Assembly: GCA_947652605.1 (NCBI GenBank)
Contig: OX393578.1
Span: 41,111,470-41,175,469, forward strand
Direction of reading: 5' to 3'
DNA length: 64,000 nucleotides
Origin: Elmis aenea
Taxonomy: Eukaryota > Arthropoda > Insecta > Coleoptera > Elmidae
Shown: positions 1 through 11,608 of the stretch, piece by piece
Layout of the letters: each line of letters starts with the position of its first letter
Position numbering within the stretch: position 1 is the first letter of the stretch
The notes under the pieces: generated by a model
What the model saw: only the letters and a program-made list of their open reading frames with translations
What the model was told of the DNA's origin: nothing
Databases searched by the model: none
Position numbers and translations under genes: made by a program

Positions 1-340
1 ATATGCACGAAGTATCCAGCTATTATGCAACCGGATAGCCAAGAATTCCGCATTCCGGAACATGTTAGAGATACACAATAAAGGCAAAACATGTCTGAAT
101 TGTTTAACAACAAAAATATCTCTGTACAATTTTGGAAACAAACTTAAAATCAAAATTTAAAAAAAAACTTAAAAAACTGATTGACGTGTAATGTAAGTTA
201 GGTACTTTATTAATAGAACGAAAAAGAGTGAATTCTAAACAAAAATTACTCAATAGGAAGCAACACTAAATAATGAATTATGCGATTTTGGTTTATTACA
301 ATTTTAAATAGCAAAGATGACACATGTTGTCTAAGATAGC
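1..340. other. AT-rich non-coding DNA
   Basis: I see no open frame of note, no repeat partner elsewhere in the window and no element ends. Confidence 0.6.
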
Positions 341-545
341 GATGAGCAACCTGCGGTCCGTCGTCTGCATTCAAACTTGTCATTTTTTTAATTACGGCCC
401 TCAGAGATTGTTAAATTAGCTAAATTGAAAATGTTTTCGTTTAAGACAATATTACGAATCTATGAATATTTTTTTTTAATCGTACGTAGTAAAGTAATGA
501 ACTAGGTTTTTTATAATTGCGGCCCGTCCGGAATAGCCGCCCTTA
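341..545. mobile_element. degenerate hAT-like MITE remnant
   Basis: The left part (GATGAGCAACCTGCGG, about 348-363) resembles the left end of the better preserved hAT element at 59499-59736 (GATGAGCAACCCGCGG). 'CGGCCC' motifs recur at about 394 and 520, as they do in that element. The terminal CAGG and the right inverted end are eroded and I see no target duplication, so only the family relationship is suggested. Confidence 0.3.
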
Positions 546-1272
546 CACACAGACGCTTTCCTGCGCGTGCTCATTTACGCGTAGGTAAAACCGTACGAGT
601 ATTCGCTAGCGATTAAAATTTGTTACAAAAATGCATGCACACTCTTTCGGGCAAAAAAGCGTGCAAACTGAGTAATGCACGCGAAGGAACGTAAGTGTAA
701 AGCGGAATCATGCACGCTTTTCTTAGCGAAACTGGATCCCGTGCAACACCTACAAGTTGCACACTTTTAGCTGCAGACGAGGTTTTGTTAATTTCTCTTT
801 ACGTAAGAATTGGACGTTTAAAAGAGAAATATCGTACTAGCTGTGGTTTTTGCTGGTTTAAGTGAAGTGTTTAAAAAAAAAAGACGGAAACGAAGGTTTT
901 GAGTCAAAAATACTGACAACGATTTGGTCACCAACCCTTGTTAAATTTATTGCTTGAAAATCATGCGGATGATTTTAAAATATATTTGCGAAGTATATAT
1001 TTCTTTAGTCCCACATCTGCTTCGTTGGCTTTCACGCTTTCACGGGATTTTTTAAAGGACCCCCTTAGACAACGAAATCCCAATTTGCGTCGGGAGAACC
1101 TTGTGCCTTGCAAAATTCTATTTTTGTATTCGTCGCTGTTCACTTTCCATAAACCTGAATTAGATTGATATAAAAAAATAGAATCTGTGATTAATCCTGT
1201 TGACCATAGGCGAATGTTGTGCTTTATATATTATTAATAATTTGTCATCTATGATATATTTCATTTTTAGTT
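546..1272. other. non-coding; CpG-containing patch then AT-rich DNA
   Basis: About 540-780 is unusually rich in CpG and in GCACGC/GCGTGC motifs for this window (for example near 618, 661 and 711), without a clear repeat unit or open frame. The 60- to 80-codon frames at 938-1168 show no recognisable motif and I do not call them genes. Confidence 0.45.
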
Positions 1273-1280
1273 ATAATGTT

Positions 1281-1778
1281 TAGGGCCATAACCCACTGGC
1301 GCGACCTGTCGCGCGCGACAGGTCGCGTTGAGTCGCGCGCGGCTACATTTTCTATGTATTTATATGGCGCAACGCCCACTGCCGCGACGCGACTCGCTTG
1401 CCGCGCGCGACAGGACTTTGAGTAACGATTCCGCCGCGACTCAATTGTTGCGCGCGACTTAAGATTACACGTTTTTATATGGAGCATACATAACCCACTG
1501 CAACTGCCAGTCGCGCGCGACTTGTCAACAAAACATCACGTCTCGGCATTGAACTGACGTTTTGATGTCAAAAATATTTCAACTTTAATGGCTCGGGCGT
1601 ATTCGGCAAAATTCGAGGGGTAACTCCGCCCTTTCAATGCCGAGACGTGATGTTGTGGTTCTGAAGTAGTTCTCCGCGAACGAAGCTAATTTTATTGTCG
1701 CGTATAACACTAGTCGCGCCCAAAAAAACGCGCGCGACCTGTGCGCGCGACAAGTCGCGCCAGTGGGTTATGACCCTA
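1281..1778. mobile_element. hAT-like MITE, very CpG-rich, 8-bp TSD
   Basis: The ends are inverted repeats of about 40 bp: TAGGGCCATAACCCACTGGC at 1281-1300 matches the reverse complement of 1759-1778 with one difference. The flanks ATAATGTT (1273-1280) and ATAATGTA (1779-1786) agree at 7 of 8 positions, as expected for an 8-bp hAT duplication. The interior is packed with CGCGCGAC/GTCGCGCG words, and a second inverted pair lies inside (about 1533-1554 with 1634-1655, core CATCACGTCTCGGCATTGAA). No transposase is encoded, so it is a non-autonomous element. Its GC content contrasts sharply with the surroundings. Confidence 0.82.
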
Positions 1779-1786
1779 ATAATGTA

Positions 1787-2525
1787 AAAAAAATATTCAA
1801 AATGTTTATATGTTTGTTTTAGTGACACACATTGTATAAAATTGTTAAAGTGGGTTGTACTGTTTTCTAGTTTTCTAAGAATTGTTAGTTGGATAAAAAA
1901 AGCCTTTTAATCAATCATTTTACAAGGTCATTTGTTTCGTTTATTATCAATTTTTAACGGGTCTGTAATTGTCCTAGTTGAAATGGTTTTGTTTTCCAAG
2001 AAAACACCAGTTGTATTATATAAATGTAAGTTTTACCAATGCCTTTAATCATATTATTTTACCCAATTACATATATTTGTAAGCAAATTTATTAATACTG
2101 TATACCCTCTGTAGTTTCTTTCTCTCTGGAAAGGTCGACAAAAAACTAGTCGACGAAACATGTAAGAAAATTTTAAAAACCAAATAAACCATAAACGTTG
2201 CTGTAAATCCAGATTTGTTTTAATTTTCGCTTAAATTATTCACGGACGTCAAACTAAACAACTAGTTTAAAAGCGCATAGTAAGCACATGTGAATCACAT
2301 TAATTCCAAGCCCTGTGTCATATAATTTTGACTAATTGTGGTGTTAAAACATTGATGATTAGGCAAATGGTGCTTAAGTTATTTGCTTACTAACCCCAGT
2401 TCACTGTTTGTAACCTTTGTCTTACAATTAGCTTAATTTTAATTGACTAATTAAGAAGACTTGCATTAACGAACATTTTGTAAAAACTAGAATTTTTGAA
2501 AAAGTTCAACATTTGTAACAGTGTT
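1787..2525. other. AT-rich non-coding DNA
   Basis: No gene or element ends seen. The words near 2420-2440 (TTGTCTTACAATTAGCTTAA) recur at about 50868-50887, suggesting a short dispersed repeat of unknown type. Confidence 0.5.
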
Positions 2526-2529
2526 TTAA

Positions 2530-3121
2530 CCCTAGAAGCCCAATCTACGTCATTTTGACGTACACTCCAACACATATTCGCGATCTCTTTCGCATGCTTG
2601 CTTAGATCGCCGTGACCATCCGAGCCAACTAGGTACATGCCCAGAGCTAACAGGAGACAGCAGTCTCGCTTTGATAAGTGCCGCCATTTTGTTGTTATCG
2701 CAATGTTCACGTCGTTATGACGTATGTTTGGGCTTTGTTAACTTTTGCACTTTTCGAATTTTCTGAATTATATTTGACTTAAGTGATTTATGTTTGATAA
2801 GAGTTGATTAGTTTTTCATAAAAAAATATAAATAGTTGATTTTTGTAAACAATTTGTAGTATATAAGAAAAAATTACTAGGATCTCAGTTTTCGTGCCAT
2901 TTTTTGTATGTTTAATTAAAGTGAACATTTCAGAGTTTAAATAAACAATATTTTTTCTAAATTTCTGTTTTTTTATTTACATAGAAAGTATTTCACATAA
3001 ACCATACAAAAAACTAGTATTTGCAGTAAAGTTTATTTAGATAGAGCTCTTTTATAATTGTACGTCTTTTTGACGTATGATTGGGCTTTATAGCCTCAAA
3101 AATATGATTGGGCTTCTAGGG
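2530..3121. mobile_element. piggyBac-type MITE with 16-bp perfect TIRs and TTAA TSD
   Basis: TTAA at 2526-2529 is followed by CCCTAGAAGCCCAATC (2530-2545). Its exact reverse complement occupies 3106-3121 and is followed by TTAA (3122-3125). TTAA targets and CCC-beginning ends are diagnostic of the piggyBac superfamily. Subterminal mini-palindromes of the form ACGTC-N4/5-GACGT occur at about 2547-2562, 2709-2724 and 3062-3077 and may be transposase-binding sites (inference). There is no transposase ORF; the 87-codon minus-strand frame at 2447-2710 crosses the left element end and is not credible. A second, partial copy is at 60514-60766. Confidence 0.9.
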
Positions 3122-3125
3122 TTAA

Positions 3126-4260
3126 ATAATACAGTTCAATTCGAATCATGGTATTAAATTTGTTACCGCTGGTATTCGTTTGGTAATTTTATACCGCTCG
3201 CAGCCACATGGTTTTGGCTCGCCGTCATTATTTAATTGTGTTTGTCGCCGTGCAGTCGTTTACCTGGGGCAGGTTAGTAGTAATAATATCAATTTACCGT
3301 GCAATTACGGATTTTGTTGCAATAAATATCAATGATGTTAAAATGCATTATATTTCAGAACTTTTAAATATAAACGAGAACTAATTAATACTACAATAAC
3401 AACCAACTACAAGTTGTTTTATTACAGATTATCCAAACATTTGGGAGCTTCCATCATTTTTAGTATTTCTTAAGCAAACTACACTTAACTCAATTTGCAT
3501 TAGATTTTAAAGCAACTATATTTACTTGGATTGCGTAGAAAGTAATGTAACACGTTAATTTTCTTGACACATTTTGGTAGAATAAAAATAATATTTTGCA
3601 GCCCGAAGCTTTTAAGTGTCTTATATTAATGCTTATAGTCAAAATTTATTGTTTGTAAGAAAAGAAATACAAAACTTTTAAAACCAAGTCTGCGAGCAAT
3701 GGCCGTGCTCAGCATAAAGCATATTATTTAAGTTTTTTAGACAAAAAACATATCAATCACAGGTGCTTCGCAAAACGCTAGATAACAAGTATTCGTTCTT
3801 TTTAGCTTGTAAAGATGAAAATAGACAAATTATTTACTAGATAAATAAAGAGGAAAAATAAAGTTTAGTTTTATTCGTCTAATAAAGATGGAAACAGGTC
3901 ACTTGAACTCAACTCCCATCGGATTAACTTCGTTTGAACTTAGAGGAGAGTCTTGAAAGTGGTAATGCATTTTGACAAGAGATCGTCCAACAAAAAGATA
4001 TATTATTTTCAATTAAATTCATTTGTATTTATAAAAATGAAAGTTAAAAGATTAATGTTATAAACTAAAGATAATACATAGGTACCACATTTGGTTCAAA
4101 ACAAAACATAATAATCAACAGATTGGCTTCAAATTACAAATATAAATTTAGGGTAGTTGTTGAAAAATACGTTTAGATGACCAAATAATAAACTGAGTAA
4201 CTCATGTTTCTAAAAATTGAATATGTTACGTTACTATTGTCAATACTCCCGTACAACATA
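3126..4260. other. AT-rich non-coding DNA
   Basis: No gene, transposon end or tandem repeat was identified in this stretch. Confidence 0.55.
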
Positions 4261-4262
4261 TA

Positions 4263-4922
4263 CAGGGTGTAAAATTGGATCACGCAACATAGCAATTTCA
4301 GTAGTAAAATTTTAAAACTTGTATAATATCTCCCCTAATTATTTAGGAAAAATGTGCATTTAGGGTTTTTTTTTGTAGAGAAAAACGCTGTGTCTACAAA
4401 TGTGATCAATATTAATTTTTCAGATTTCCAATAACTGAAAATTGATAGAATTGCAAAACGCCGTTTTGACAAAAATCTGTAGTGCCTTAGAAGTATGCTG
4501 TGACAACTGCAACCTATTGTCGCATATACTGTCACTTTTACGCGAAATTTATTCTTAATTATCGTTTATATTTTATCAGACATTTATTTTACACAATTAG
4601 TTATGTTTTCATTGGAATGAAATCATAATTTTGTTACAATAATAATCTACGAAGATTACATGTAAACGTTGCGTTAAAGCGACACAACTAATTCAAGGCA
4701 CTAAACATTTTTGACAAAAAGCTTTTGCAATTTTCTTGATTTTCAGTTATTGGAAAACTGAAAATCAATTTTGATTACATTTGTAGATACACAGGATTTT
4801 TTACTCTACAAAAAAAAAACTAAATGCTCGTTTTTTGTAAAATAATTAGGTGAGATATTATTAAACTGTTAAAATTTTACAATTTTTACTAGTTACGTTG
4901 CGTGATCCAATTCTACACCCTG
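4263..4922. mobile_element. palindromic Tc1/mariner-type MITE (CAGGGTG ends)
   Basis: CAGGGTGTAAAATTGGATCA at 4263-4282 is matched in reverse complement by 4903-4922, and TA flanks both ends. The inverted similarity runs about 240 bp into the element from each side (for example TTCAGTTATTGGAAA near 4743 against the segment near 4423), leaving a spacer of roughly 190 bp. No coding capacity is visible. Its ends belong to the family shown by the 26938-28837 and 56438-57011 elements to be mariner-derived. Confidence 0.85.
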
Positions 4923-4924
4923 TA

Positions 4925-5864
4925 TATTAATAAGAAATTCAACATGTTCAACAGAAATACATGTGTAACTTAGTTTTGATGCCGTTATATATTATGAAAT
5001 GGTTTCTGCTTTGCTGTTGTACAGCAAATATTTAATAACGTGTTCCGTTAACAACCTTACAAATCCCACATCATAATTCCTTATCCGGCTTATGTTCTTT
5101 AAAACCTCCCCGACTGCAAGACTCGCTAAACAGCTAATCCGGAATTCCAGATTTTGGTCTGTATAGTTTTAATCTGGCGTTACTGAGCCTGTTGAAAGCA
5201 TACAACTTAGCAACTCGACTATAGAAAGTACATCATACATACCAACTTTATTTACAAGTTCGACTAATGCTGATGCAAAAAAACGAATTATAGTTTAACT
5301 TTGAATGAACAAATAAATTAGTAATGTTTCATTCGCATTTCTCCTTAACTAGGGATTAATCAATCTATTTTTATTTAATTATTTGTTACAACCCCTCGAA
5401 ATCCCTTTCGTATTATCAACTAGACCGCATCAGACTGGGATTTAAAACGAATTCTAATGAAACGCAAAATGAATGCTTTACTGCCCACATATACGGCTTT
5501 GCATGTAAATAGTCATTGTTAAAAATGCGAAATTGTGAGTTTGTTTCACGATAAATAATGAATTGTATTCATTTCTGCTGAATAAATCAGAGAGAAAATA
5601 TGGTTTAGTTTGTTTTGTTAAAGTAGAACCGTTCAGAAAAAAAAGATTGCTTGGAGATATCATTGTGCATTGATTGCATATGAAATTTAATTCAATAACT
5701 TCCCAGCGTTTTGTTTATAGTATGTATGTCAATCTCAAAAGTTAATGTTTTTGTCTGTTTAATGGTGCAAAAATTCAATATGGCGGCCAAAAAGAATAAA
5801 AAAGTTTACTATCGAGCCTCACACATTGAAATCTAGAAGGCCTAGAAATTGTCTGTCTATGTTA
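4925..5864. other. AT-rich non-coding DNA
   Basis: No gene or element boundary identified. The 61-codon minus-strand frame at 5478-5663 has no recognisable motif. Confidence 0.5.
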
Positions 5865-6621
5865 CAAGGGAACCTCACTTGGTACTAAAGTCGGTTGATG
5901 GGACTGATTTTCCGTGAGAAGATTGTGAATGAACAAGAGTACCAACTTTTTGGACCCGGAAACATGATACTTAACGTTGAAACTCAATTTTTATTTTTGA
6001 AAAATTGCAGGAATTGGGTTAAACTGGTAAATACCAGGTGTAGATGAACTCTCTAGTTTTGATTTTGGATAAATAACATTTTGGTAAAAACATATGATAT
6101 GTGTAGAAAACCGGAATTTTTGAGCACATGCACACAATTGTTTCACTTCCGGTTTCGCCAAAAATCACCCTAATTTTGTTATTTTAAATGGAACACCCTG
6201 TATATTTTTACATTTTTGGGAAGAGGAAGCAATTTTGAGTATAATAGCAACATTTTGGTTAATTTTTATAACCTCAAATAGCCAGAGTTCATTTATACCA
6301 GGAAGTGCAATTTTTTAAAATTTGAAATTGGTACCCAAAAAAAAATTGTTACATACAAATTCTTACTTTTAAAGAGAAAACTTGGATCTTGTTAATAAAA
6401 CATAAAAGCCTTATGATAATTTACAGGTTTATGTTCACTTCAAGTACCTTTAACCCTTTAACCCATTTCGTGCAATTTTTCAAAAATAAAAATTGAGTTT
6501 TAACGATAAGTTTTAAGTTTCCGGGGCCAAAAAAGTTGGTACTTTTCTTTATTCACGATCTTCTTTCGGAAAATCTTAGTCCCATCAACCGACTTTAGTA
6601 CCACCAAGTGAGGTTTCCTTG
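5865..6621. mobile_element. palindromic element with CAAGGGAACC / GGTTTCCTTG ends
   Basis: CAAGGGAACCTCACTTGGTA (5865-5884) pairs with 6602-6621. The arms extend about 150 bp and include GGTTGATGGGACTGATTTTC against its partner near 6571-6591. TA precedes the left end. In the spacer is a foreign module: CACTTCCGGTTTCGCC (6145-6160) and ACACCCTGTATATTTTTACA (about 6190-6209). This module also occurs in both arms of the palindrome at 20931-21915. Confidence 0.7.
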
Positions 6622-8618
6622 TCAGACTGGTTAAAAACATCAAGTTACTAAGTTTGATTAAAAAGGCGTCAATGGTACGGATTTTTTTCAGATTTTTTAT
6701 TGCCATAAAAATGCGCAACTAGTCTCTAATTTAACTGATCACGTTTTTTTTACCGTTCCCATGATACCAATGGTGAGCATCAAAAAATTCACCACCCTGT
6801 ACATGTACTAAAAATTTTTAAACTATGCAAACTGGAATGCATAAACAAAGTTGGTGTACCAAGTTTTGTTCTTTTTTTTTACTTTTGCAAAGGTTTTTGT
6901 CCTATGTACTGTAATCAACTTTTATTTGGAAACTGCTTGTAATAATATCGTAGAATTATGGTTTTTTAAATAACAATGATTAATTATTTCCATTAAATCA
7001 TCTTATGCCCTCGAAAAAGGTTAACTTTTATAAATTTAAAATTACTACTTGATACTTATACTGATTGATATATTGTTTAATATCCACATCCCAACTTTTT
7101 AGTAATTGTATTATTATATTGTAGATAAAGCTATAATTTTAAATTCTCACAGTTTACTCCAACTTTATAGGTTAAGATAATGGGTACTTTCTACAAAATC
7201 GCTTTTAAACTCAAGGAAAGTCACATAGCAATAAATAAGGTGTAGAGTTAACGTAAGGATAAAACCTTCCTTATATATTTATCCAGTAGATGTATAAATC
7301 GTCCCTGGTAACTGTCAAAAAGCTGTTACAATGTTTTAGATGTAATAACTGTCTTCTGCTCTTACAAAGTTATGCTACATTAAATTTATAGATCTTTATT
7401 TTTGCTTTAAAAAACAAATATTTGTAAATGTTTTATCGTTGAAATTTAAAATAACTTTAAGTGCCAATAAAATAGTTAAGTTTCTTGTAAGCCAACGCGA
7501 TAATTTTGATATGGGAATATTCGAAATAATTTTGATTGGCAACAAAGTCTTGAAATATTGTTAAAACAAAATACATGCTGCTAATTAGGAATACATGACT
7601 TTAAATTGATAATAAGAGAATCCTAAAATTATGCTATAATTTTTCTGATAAATTTAAATACATTTTATTAAACCTAAATTTAGAACTTTACATTTTAAAC
7701 TATGGTGAAAAACTTTTTTTGCATGAATGAACAGGGAGACACATTTTCTTACTTATAATTTGGAAAGTTTCATGAAGCAAGAATCATCCAATTAGATAAT
7801 TTTCACTCATCGTTAGAATAAATAGGCCCAACTTGGATGATAACCAACCGTGAAGTTAACGACTTGCAATTAAGTTGATAGTATTAAACTAATTACGGAG
7901 TTAAATAACACTTGTGGCTTAAATTTTTTCCAAATGAGTTCTAATTGCGAGTTTAAATCTAAAACTCTTTTTAATCGGTAAAGAAAAGAAAATATTTTAC
8001 TTCACCTACGCTAAATAAGTATTTATAAGAAAACGGATTATAAATGAACTACTTTTTTATGTTAAAAACAAAACAAGTTTTTTTCTCCTTACTGTGCAGC
8101 GCGAATTAAAACAAAACAAAACAAAAAAGTAAATGATTGGATTTTCAGTGACACACATAACTAGAAAACGTATAATATGAACCATTTACAACAAGCCAAA
8201 ATGTATTAAAAATCAGTGTTTTAAGTATCACACTCGGATATTTTTATTTGTGTTAAGATAAGTAGAAATGTGTACTTCTTTTTTTAATAATATACAGAGT
8301 GCCCTTGAGATCATTAAAACTCCTCGCTTGATTTTAGAAATAACCCCAACATAACCTGTTTATTATTTAACAGGATTTTTAATGCAGCCATGTTTCAATT
8401 TGTTGTTATAGTAAAGTTTGTTACATGGCGGTCGGTCAACCACAAACAATTGATAGGTATTTCAGTGCTTCGGTGAGGCGAATGATCAAATATTTTCAAG
8501 TCACTTAAATGAACAATCGCCTTTTGGTTGCAAAGCAATATCAAAACTTGATAATAAATTTTTTTTTAAATCATGTTGGTTAAACCTGTTCGCTCACAAA
8601 AATACGTTAGGAAGCAGT
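6622..8618. other. AT-rich non-coding DNA with two solitary MITE ends
   Basis: Most of this stretch holds nothing I can identify. Two isolated Tc1/mariner-MITE termini are visible: CACCACCCTGTA near 6790-6801 (right end) and TATACAGAGTGCCC near 8292-8305 (left end). Neither has an obvious partner. An A/C-rich run (AAAACAAAACAAAAC) lies near 8108-8125. Confidence 0.45.
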
Positions 8619-9743
8619 TTGTCATTTTGCTTAAAAAAAAACACATACCAGCGCTACCAATTCACAGTCAATAATAGGAAACATAAAAAAAGACTTTTGC
8701 AAAAATTACAAATGTACGGAATCCAAGGGAATGAACTAAAATGGTTTGAAAGTTATTTATCAAACAGATTTCAAAAAACCAGGGTGGGAAAAGTAGAATC
8801 AAAGGCAATTATTAACGAGTTAGGTGTACCACAAGGATCAGTTTTAGGTCCAGTTTTATTCAATATTTACATAAATGACATTACGCAGACAGTTAAATCG
8901 TGTGACATGCATTTATTTGCAGATGATACGTTAATTTCGGTATCAGGTGAAAATTTACAAACAACAGTTAATGTCATAAACGAAGATTTAATTGAAGTAA
9001 CAGATTGGTTTAAAGCTAATAAACTGGAGTTGAATGTATCTAAAACAAAATGCATGGTAATAGGTAGTACACAATTCAGCAATATGTCAAATGTTAACGT
9101 ATTTATAGAAAATAATAAAGTAGAGATAGTTGAAGAGTTTAAATACCTAGGGGTAATTATAGATAATCATCTAAAATTTAAAAAGAACATAGATTATATT
9201 GTAAAAAAAGTTGGTTCAAAAATTAGTTATTTTGGGAGAATATCGAATAAATTAAACTTTGAGGCTAGGATATTGGTCTATCATACAATAATAGAACCAT
9301 ACTTTAATTATTGCAGTAGCATAATATTTCTAAGTAATGAGGGGGATCTGAAAAAATTACAAAAGCAGCAAAACAGAGCTTTGCGTATCATATTACAGTG
9401 TTCTAAATTAACTAAAATTGAATATATGCATAATAAGTTGGGGTTCCTTAATATATGGCAAAATACAGTGTATAACGTTTTGGTTCTAATATATAAATGT
9501 ATAAACAATATGATGCCAGGATATATGAGTAAATATCTGATATACAACAAAGAACAGCATGATTATGAAACAAGACAAAGAGAACATTTTAGACTGCCTA
9601 AATGTAAAAAAAGTAGTACACAGAACTCGCTCTATTACGAAGGGCTAAAATTATTTAATCAATTACCAAACGAATTAAAATATTCTGTTAATCTGCATGC
9701 GTTTAAAGAAGGTTGTAAGACCCATGTAAAACTGCAATTTTAA
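8619..9743 (+). CDS. reverse transcriptase fragment of a jockey/CR1-like LINE
   Basis: This 374-codon open frame encodes the RT domain of a non-LTR retrotransposon. RT resemblance begins near residue 25 (LLQKLQMYGI). The thumb-proximal motif GVPQGSVLGPVLFNIYIND is at residues 69-87, the catalytic FADDT at 100-104 (the two Asp bind the metal ions for cDNA synthesis), NKLELNVSKTKCMVIG at 134-149 and FKYLGVIID at 174-182. A C-terminal QKQQNRALRII segment is at 248-258. The endonuclease domain and the first RT motifs are missing, so the copy is 5'-truncated and the ATG at 8619 is probably fortuitous. No frameshift interrupts the RT part, which suggests a fairly young copy. An AATAAA and a (TAT)n tail follow. 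The clade (jockey, CR1 or relative) cannot be settled by eye. Confidence 0.88.
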   Translation: MSFCLKKNTYQRYQFTVNNRKHKKRLLQKLQMYGIQGNELKWFESYLSNRFQKTRVGKVESKAIINELGVPQGSVLGPVLFNIYINDITQTVKSCDMHLFADDTLISVSGENLQTTVNVINEDLIEVTDWFKANKLELNVSKTKCMVIGSTQFSNMSNVNVFIENNKVEIVEEFKYLGVIIDNHLKFKKNIDYIVKKVGSKISYFGRISNKLNFEARILVYHTIIEPYFNYCSSIIFLSNEGDLKKLQKQQNRALRIILQCSKLTKIEYMHNKLGFLNIWQNTVYNVLVLIYKCINNMMPGYMSKYLIYNKEQHDYETRQREHFRLPKCKKSSTQNSLYYEGLKLFNQLPNELKYSVNLHAFKEGCKTHVKLQF

Positions 9744-9804
9744 TTTGAAGTACTAGTTGTAAAGATTGATGTATAAATAGTTTCTTTTATAACTAAATAA
9801 AGCC

Positions 9805-9836
<32 letters not shown>
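8660..9836 (+). mobile_element. 5'-truncated LINE copy with (TAT)n tail
   Basis: The unit begins near the first RT-like residues and ends with AACTAAATAAAG followed by a (TAT/TTA) microsatellite at about 9804-9836. Such a short tandem-repeat tail is typical of the 3' end of several LINE clades. No convincing target-site duplication was found, so the 5' boundary is approximate. Confidence 0.7.
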
Positions 9837-9838
<2 letters not shown>

Positions 9839-10648
9839 TTATCTATCAGGGATTCAAAACAAAGAAAGGTGTAGGTACGAATATTATCTATTAAGTAAAA
9901 ACTTAATCGTAAGTTGTTAAAATATAAGTTTGAGTCATTCTATCCCTTATTGAGTTTGTGAATTACAAATAATGTGCAGAACTAAAAAAAATACTAAACA
10001 TTTAAATATCCACATGCTAATGCAAATCATCTTCTATATCTTGCCCTAAAATCTTAATCTGCGTTGCAGAAATATTTATGTTGATTTATGTGTACATACG
10101 TGATCGCTCTTGGTAAATATTAATATATTGGATACAGGGGTAACACATACATATAATAGAGTACCGCACTTAACGGGATAGAGGTATAAAGTGATGTAAT
10201 CGTGCAGCTTTACAAATTGGTTTACAAAGCTTTTTCAACATTACATGTATAACCAGCTGCAAACATAAATCACACGCCACATTTCGCTAATAATAGTAAC
10301 TGTACAGGTTATTACATAATTCAAAAACAACTTTTGAAGCTTTGATATTAAAATTTTGTTTGATGTTTGATACGATTCCTTTGTAACAAACACATCCGCA
10401 TATGTGTTATATAACAGCTACGTTTAATTTTGAACGACATATTTCGTTAAATTAACAAAATACTAAAAAAATGAGTGATCTAAAATTATGTTTCTATAAG
10501 CCTCATATTTTTTGTAAATCGCAGGAAATTCTCTATCAAATGGCGTTACAATGAAAAATATTAGACTGGACAGTCAACTTTTTTTTAAATCACATAGTAC
10601 CTATACTTTTCTTACTGATTTTGGTAGAGTTTACTTTGAAATTCGATA
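9837..10648. other. AT-rich non-coding DNA
   Basis: No gene or repeat partner was recognised here. Confidence 0.5.
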
Positions 10649-11080
10649 GTGCATTAAAAATATTAACGAGCATTATTAAATTTAAAAAAAAAATTTAAAT
10701 TGTATATTATTGTTTATTTGACTAGAGAAAACACGATCGCTGTAGTAATTAACAGCTTATAACTTGTGTAAATGTGTTTAATTATTTTTCGACGTAAAAA
10801 TATTACTTTTTGTTGCAATGAATCCAAACATCTAAAATACACATTCACAGAAGCAATTCGAAAGAAGATCAATTTTTAATTGAATACTCACAAAATAATG
10901 ATTTTCCGTCAAAAACGAATAAATTACAGCTACACAAGTTATGACTGTTAATTAATACAGCGATCATGTTATATCTTGTCAAATACACAAATTTTTTAAA
11001 TAAAATAAATAACTTTTAAATTATGAGTAAAATTTTTTAAAAACTTGCCTTTGTATGATTTTTATTTTAGTGCACATTCG
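10649..11080. repeat. long imperfect palindrome
   Basis: The segment around 10725-10800 (GATCGCTGTAGTAATTAACA, TATAACTTGTGTA) is matched in reverse complement by about 10908-11010 (ACACAAGTTATGACTGTTAA, ACAGCGATCATG). Weaker inverted similarity continues outward to about 10649 and 11080 (TGCATTAAAAAT with ATTTTTATTTTAGTGCA). I see no CAGGGTG ends and no coding. It is probably another fold-back MITE. Confidence 0.6.
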
Positions 11081-11278
11081 GATTAAGAGATAAATTCTTG
11101 ATCAGAATCAATAAAAGAAGTACAGTAACTGGCCAAATTATAAGACCCAAACAGGAAATTCAACGATTTGCTGTTTAAGCATGATTTTTCAATATCCTCT
11201 CAACTATTGATATGGGTTTGTAATATTTACAAGCATTGATGTCTTAGGAAGTAAAAACATACACAAATTTTATTTATA

Positions 11279-11510
11279 CAGGGTGTCCCAATTATACACC
11301 GCCAAAAAGTAGGTGCATATTCTTGAGTGAAAATGATGACCATTTGTCAAATATTTTGTTATCCGAAAATGCTTCCTTTCAAAGTTAGAGACCTCCAAAG
11401 TTGCAAGGAAAAAAAAACGAAAAATCGGATAACAAAATATTTGACGAATGGTCATCATTTTCACTCAGGAATATGCACTTACTTTTTGGCTGTGTAATTG
11501 GGACACCCTG
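11279..11510. mobile_element. short palindromic MITE, CAGGGTGTCCCAATTA ends
   Basis: The 232-bp element lies between TA dinucleotides (11277-11278 and 11511-11512). Left CAGGGTGTCCCAATTATACA is matched by right TGTGTAATTGGGACACCCTG with one difference. The arms (AAAATGATGACCATTTGTCA against TGACGAATGGTCATCATTTT) pair nearly to the centre, so the element can form a hairpin along almost its whole length. No coding sequence. Confidence 0.88.
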
Positions 11511-11608
11511 TATAGATACGTGTTTTAAAAAAAAATAAATTAATTATTAAATATGCCCCCATACAGTAGTGCATTTAAGTATTTTGAATTTTTTGTTTTA
11601 TTTCTAAA

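Noticed and set aside
2447..2710. 87-codon minus-strand ORF
   Set aside because: It crosses the left terminus of the piggyBac MITE. The partly matching frame at 60422-60622 exists only because the same MITE DNA is present there.
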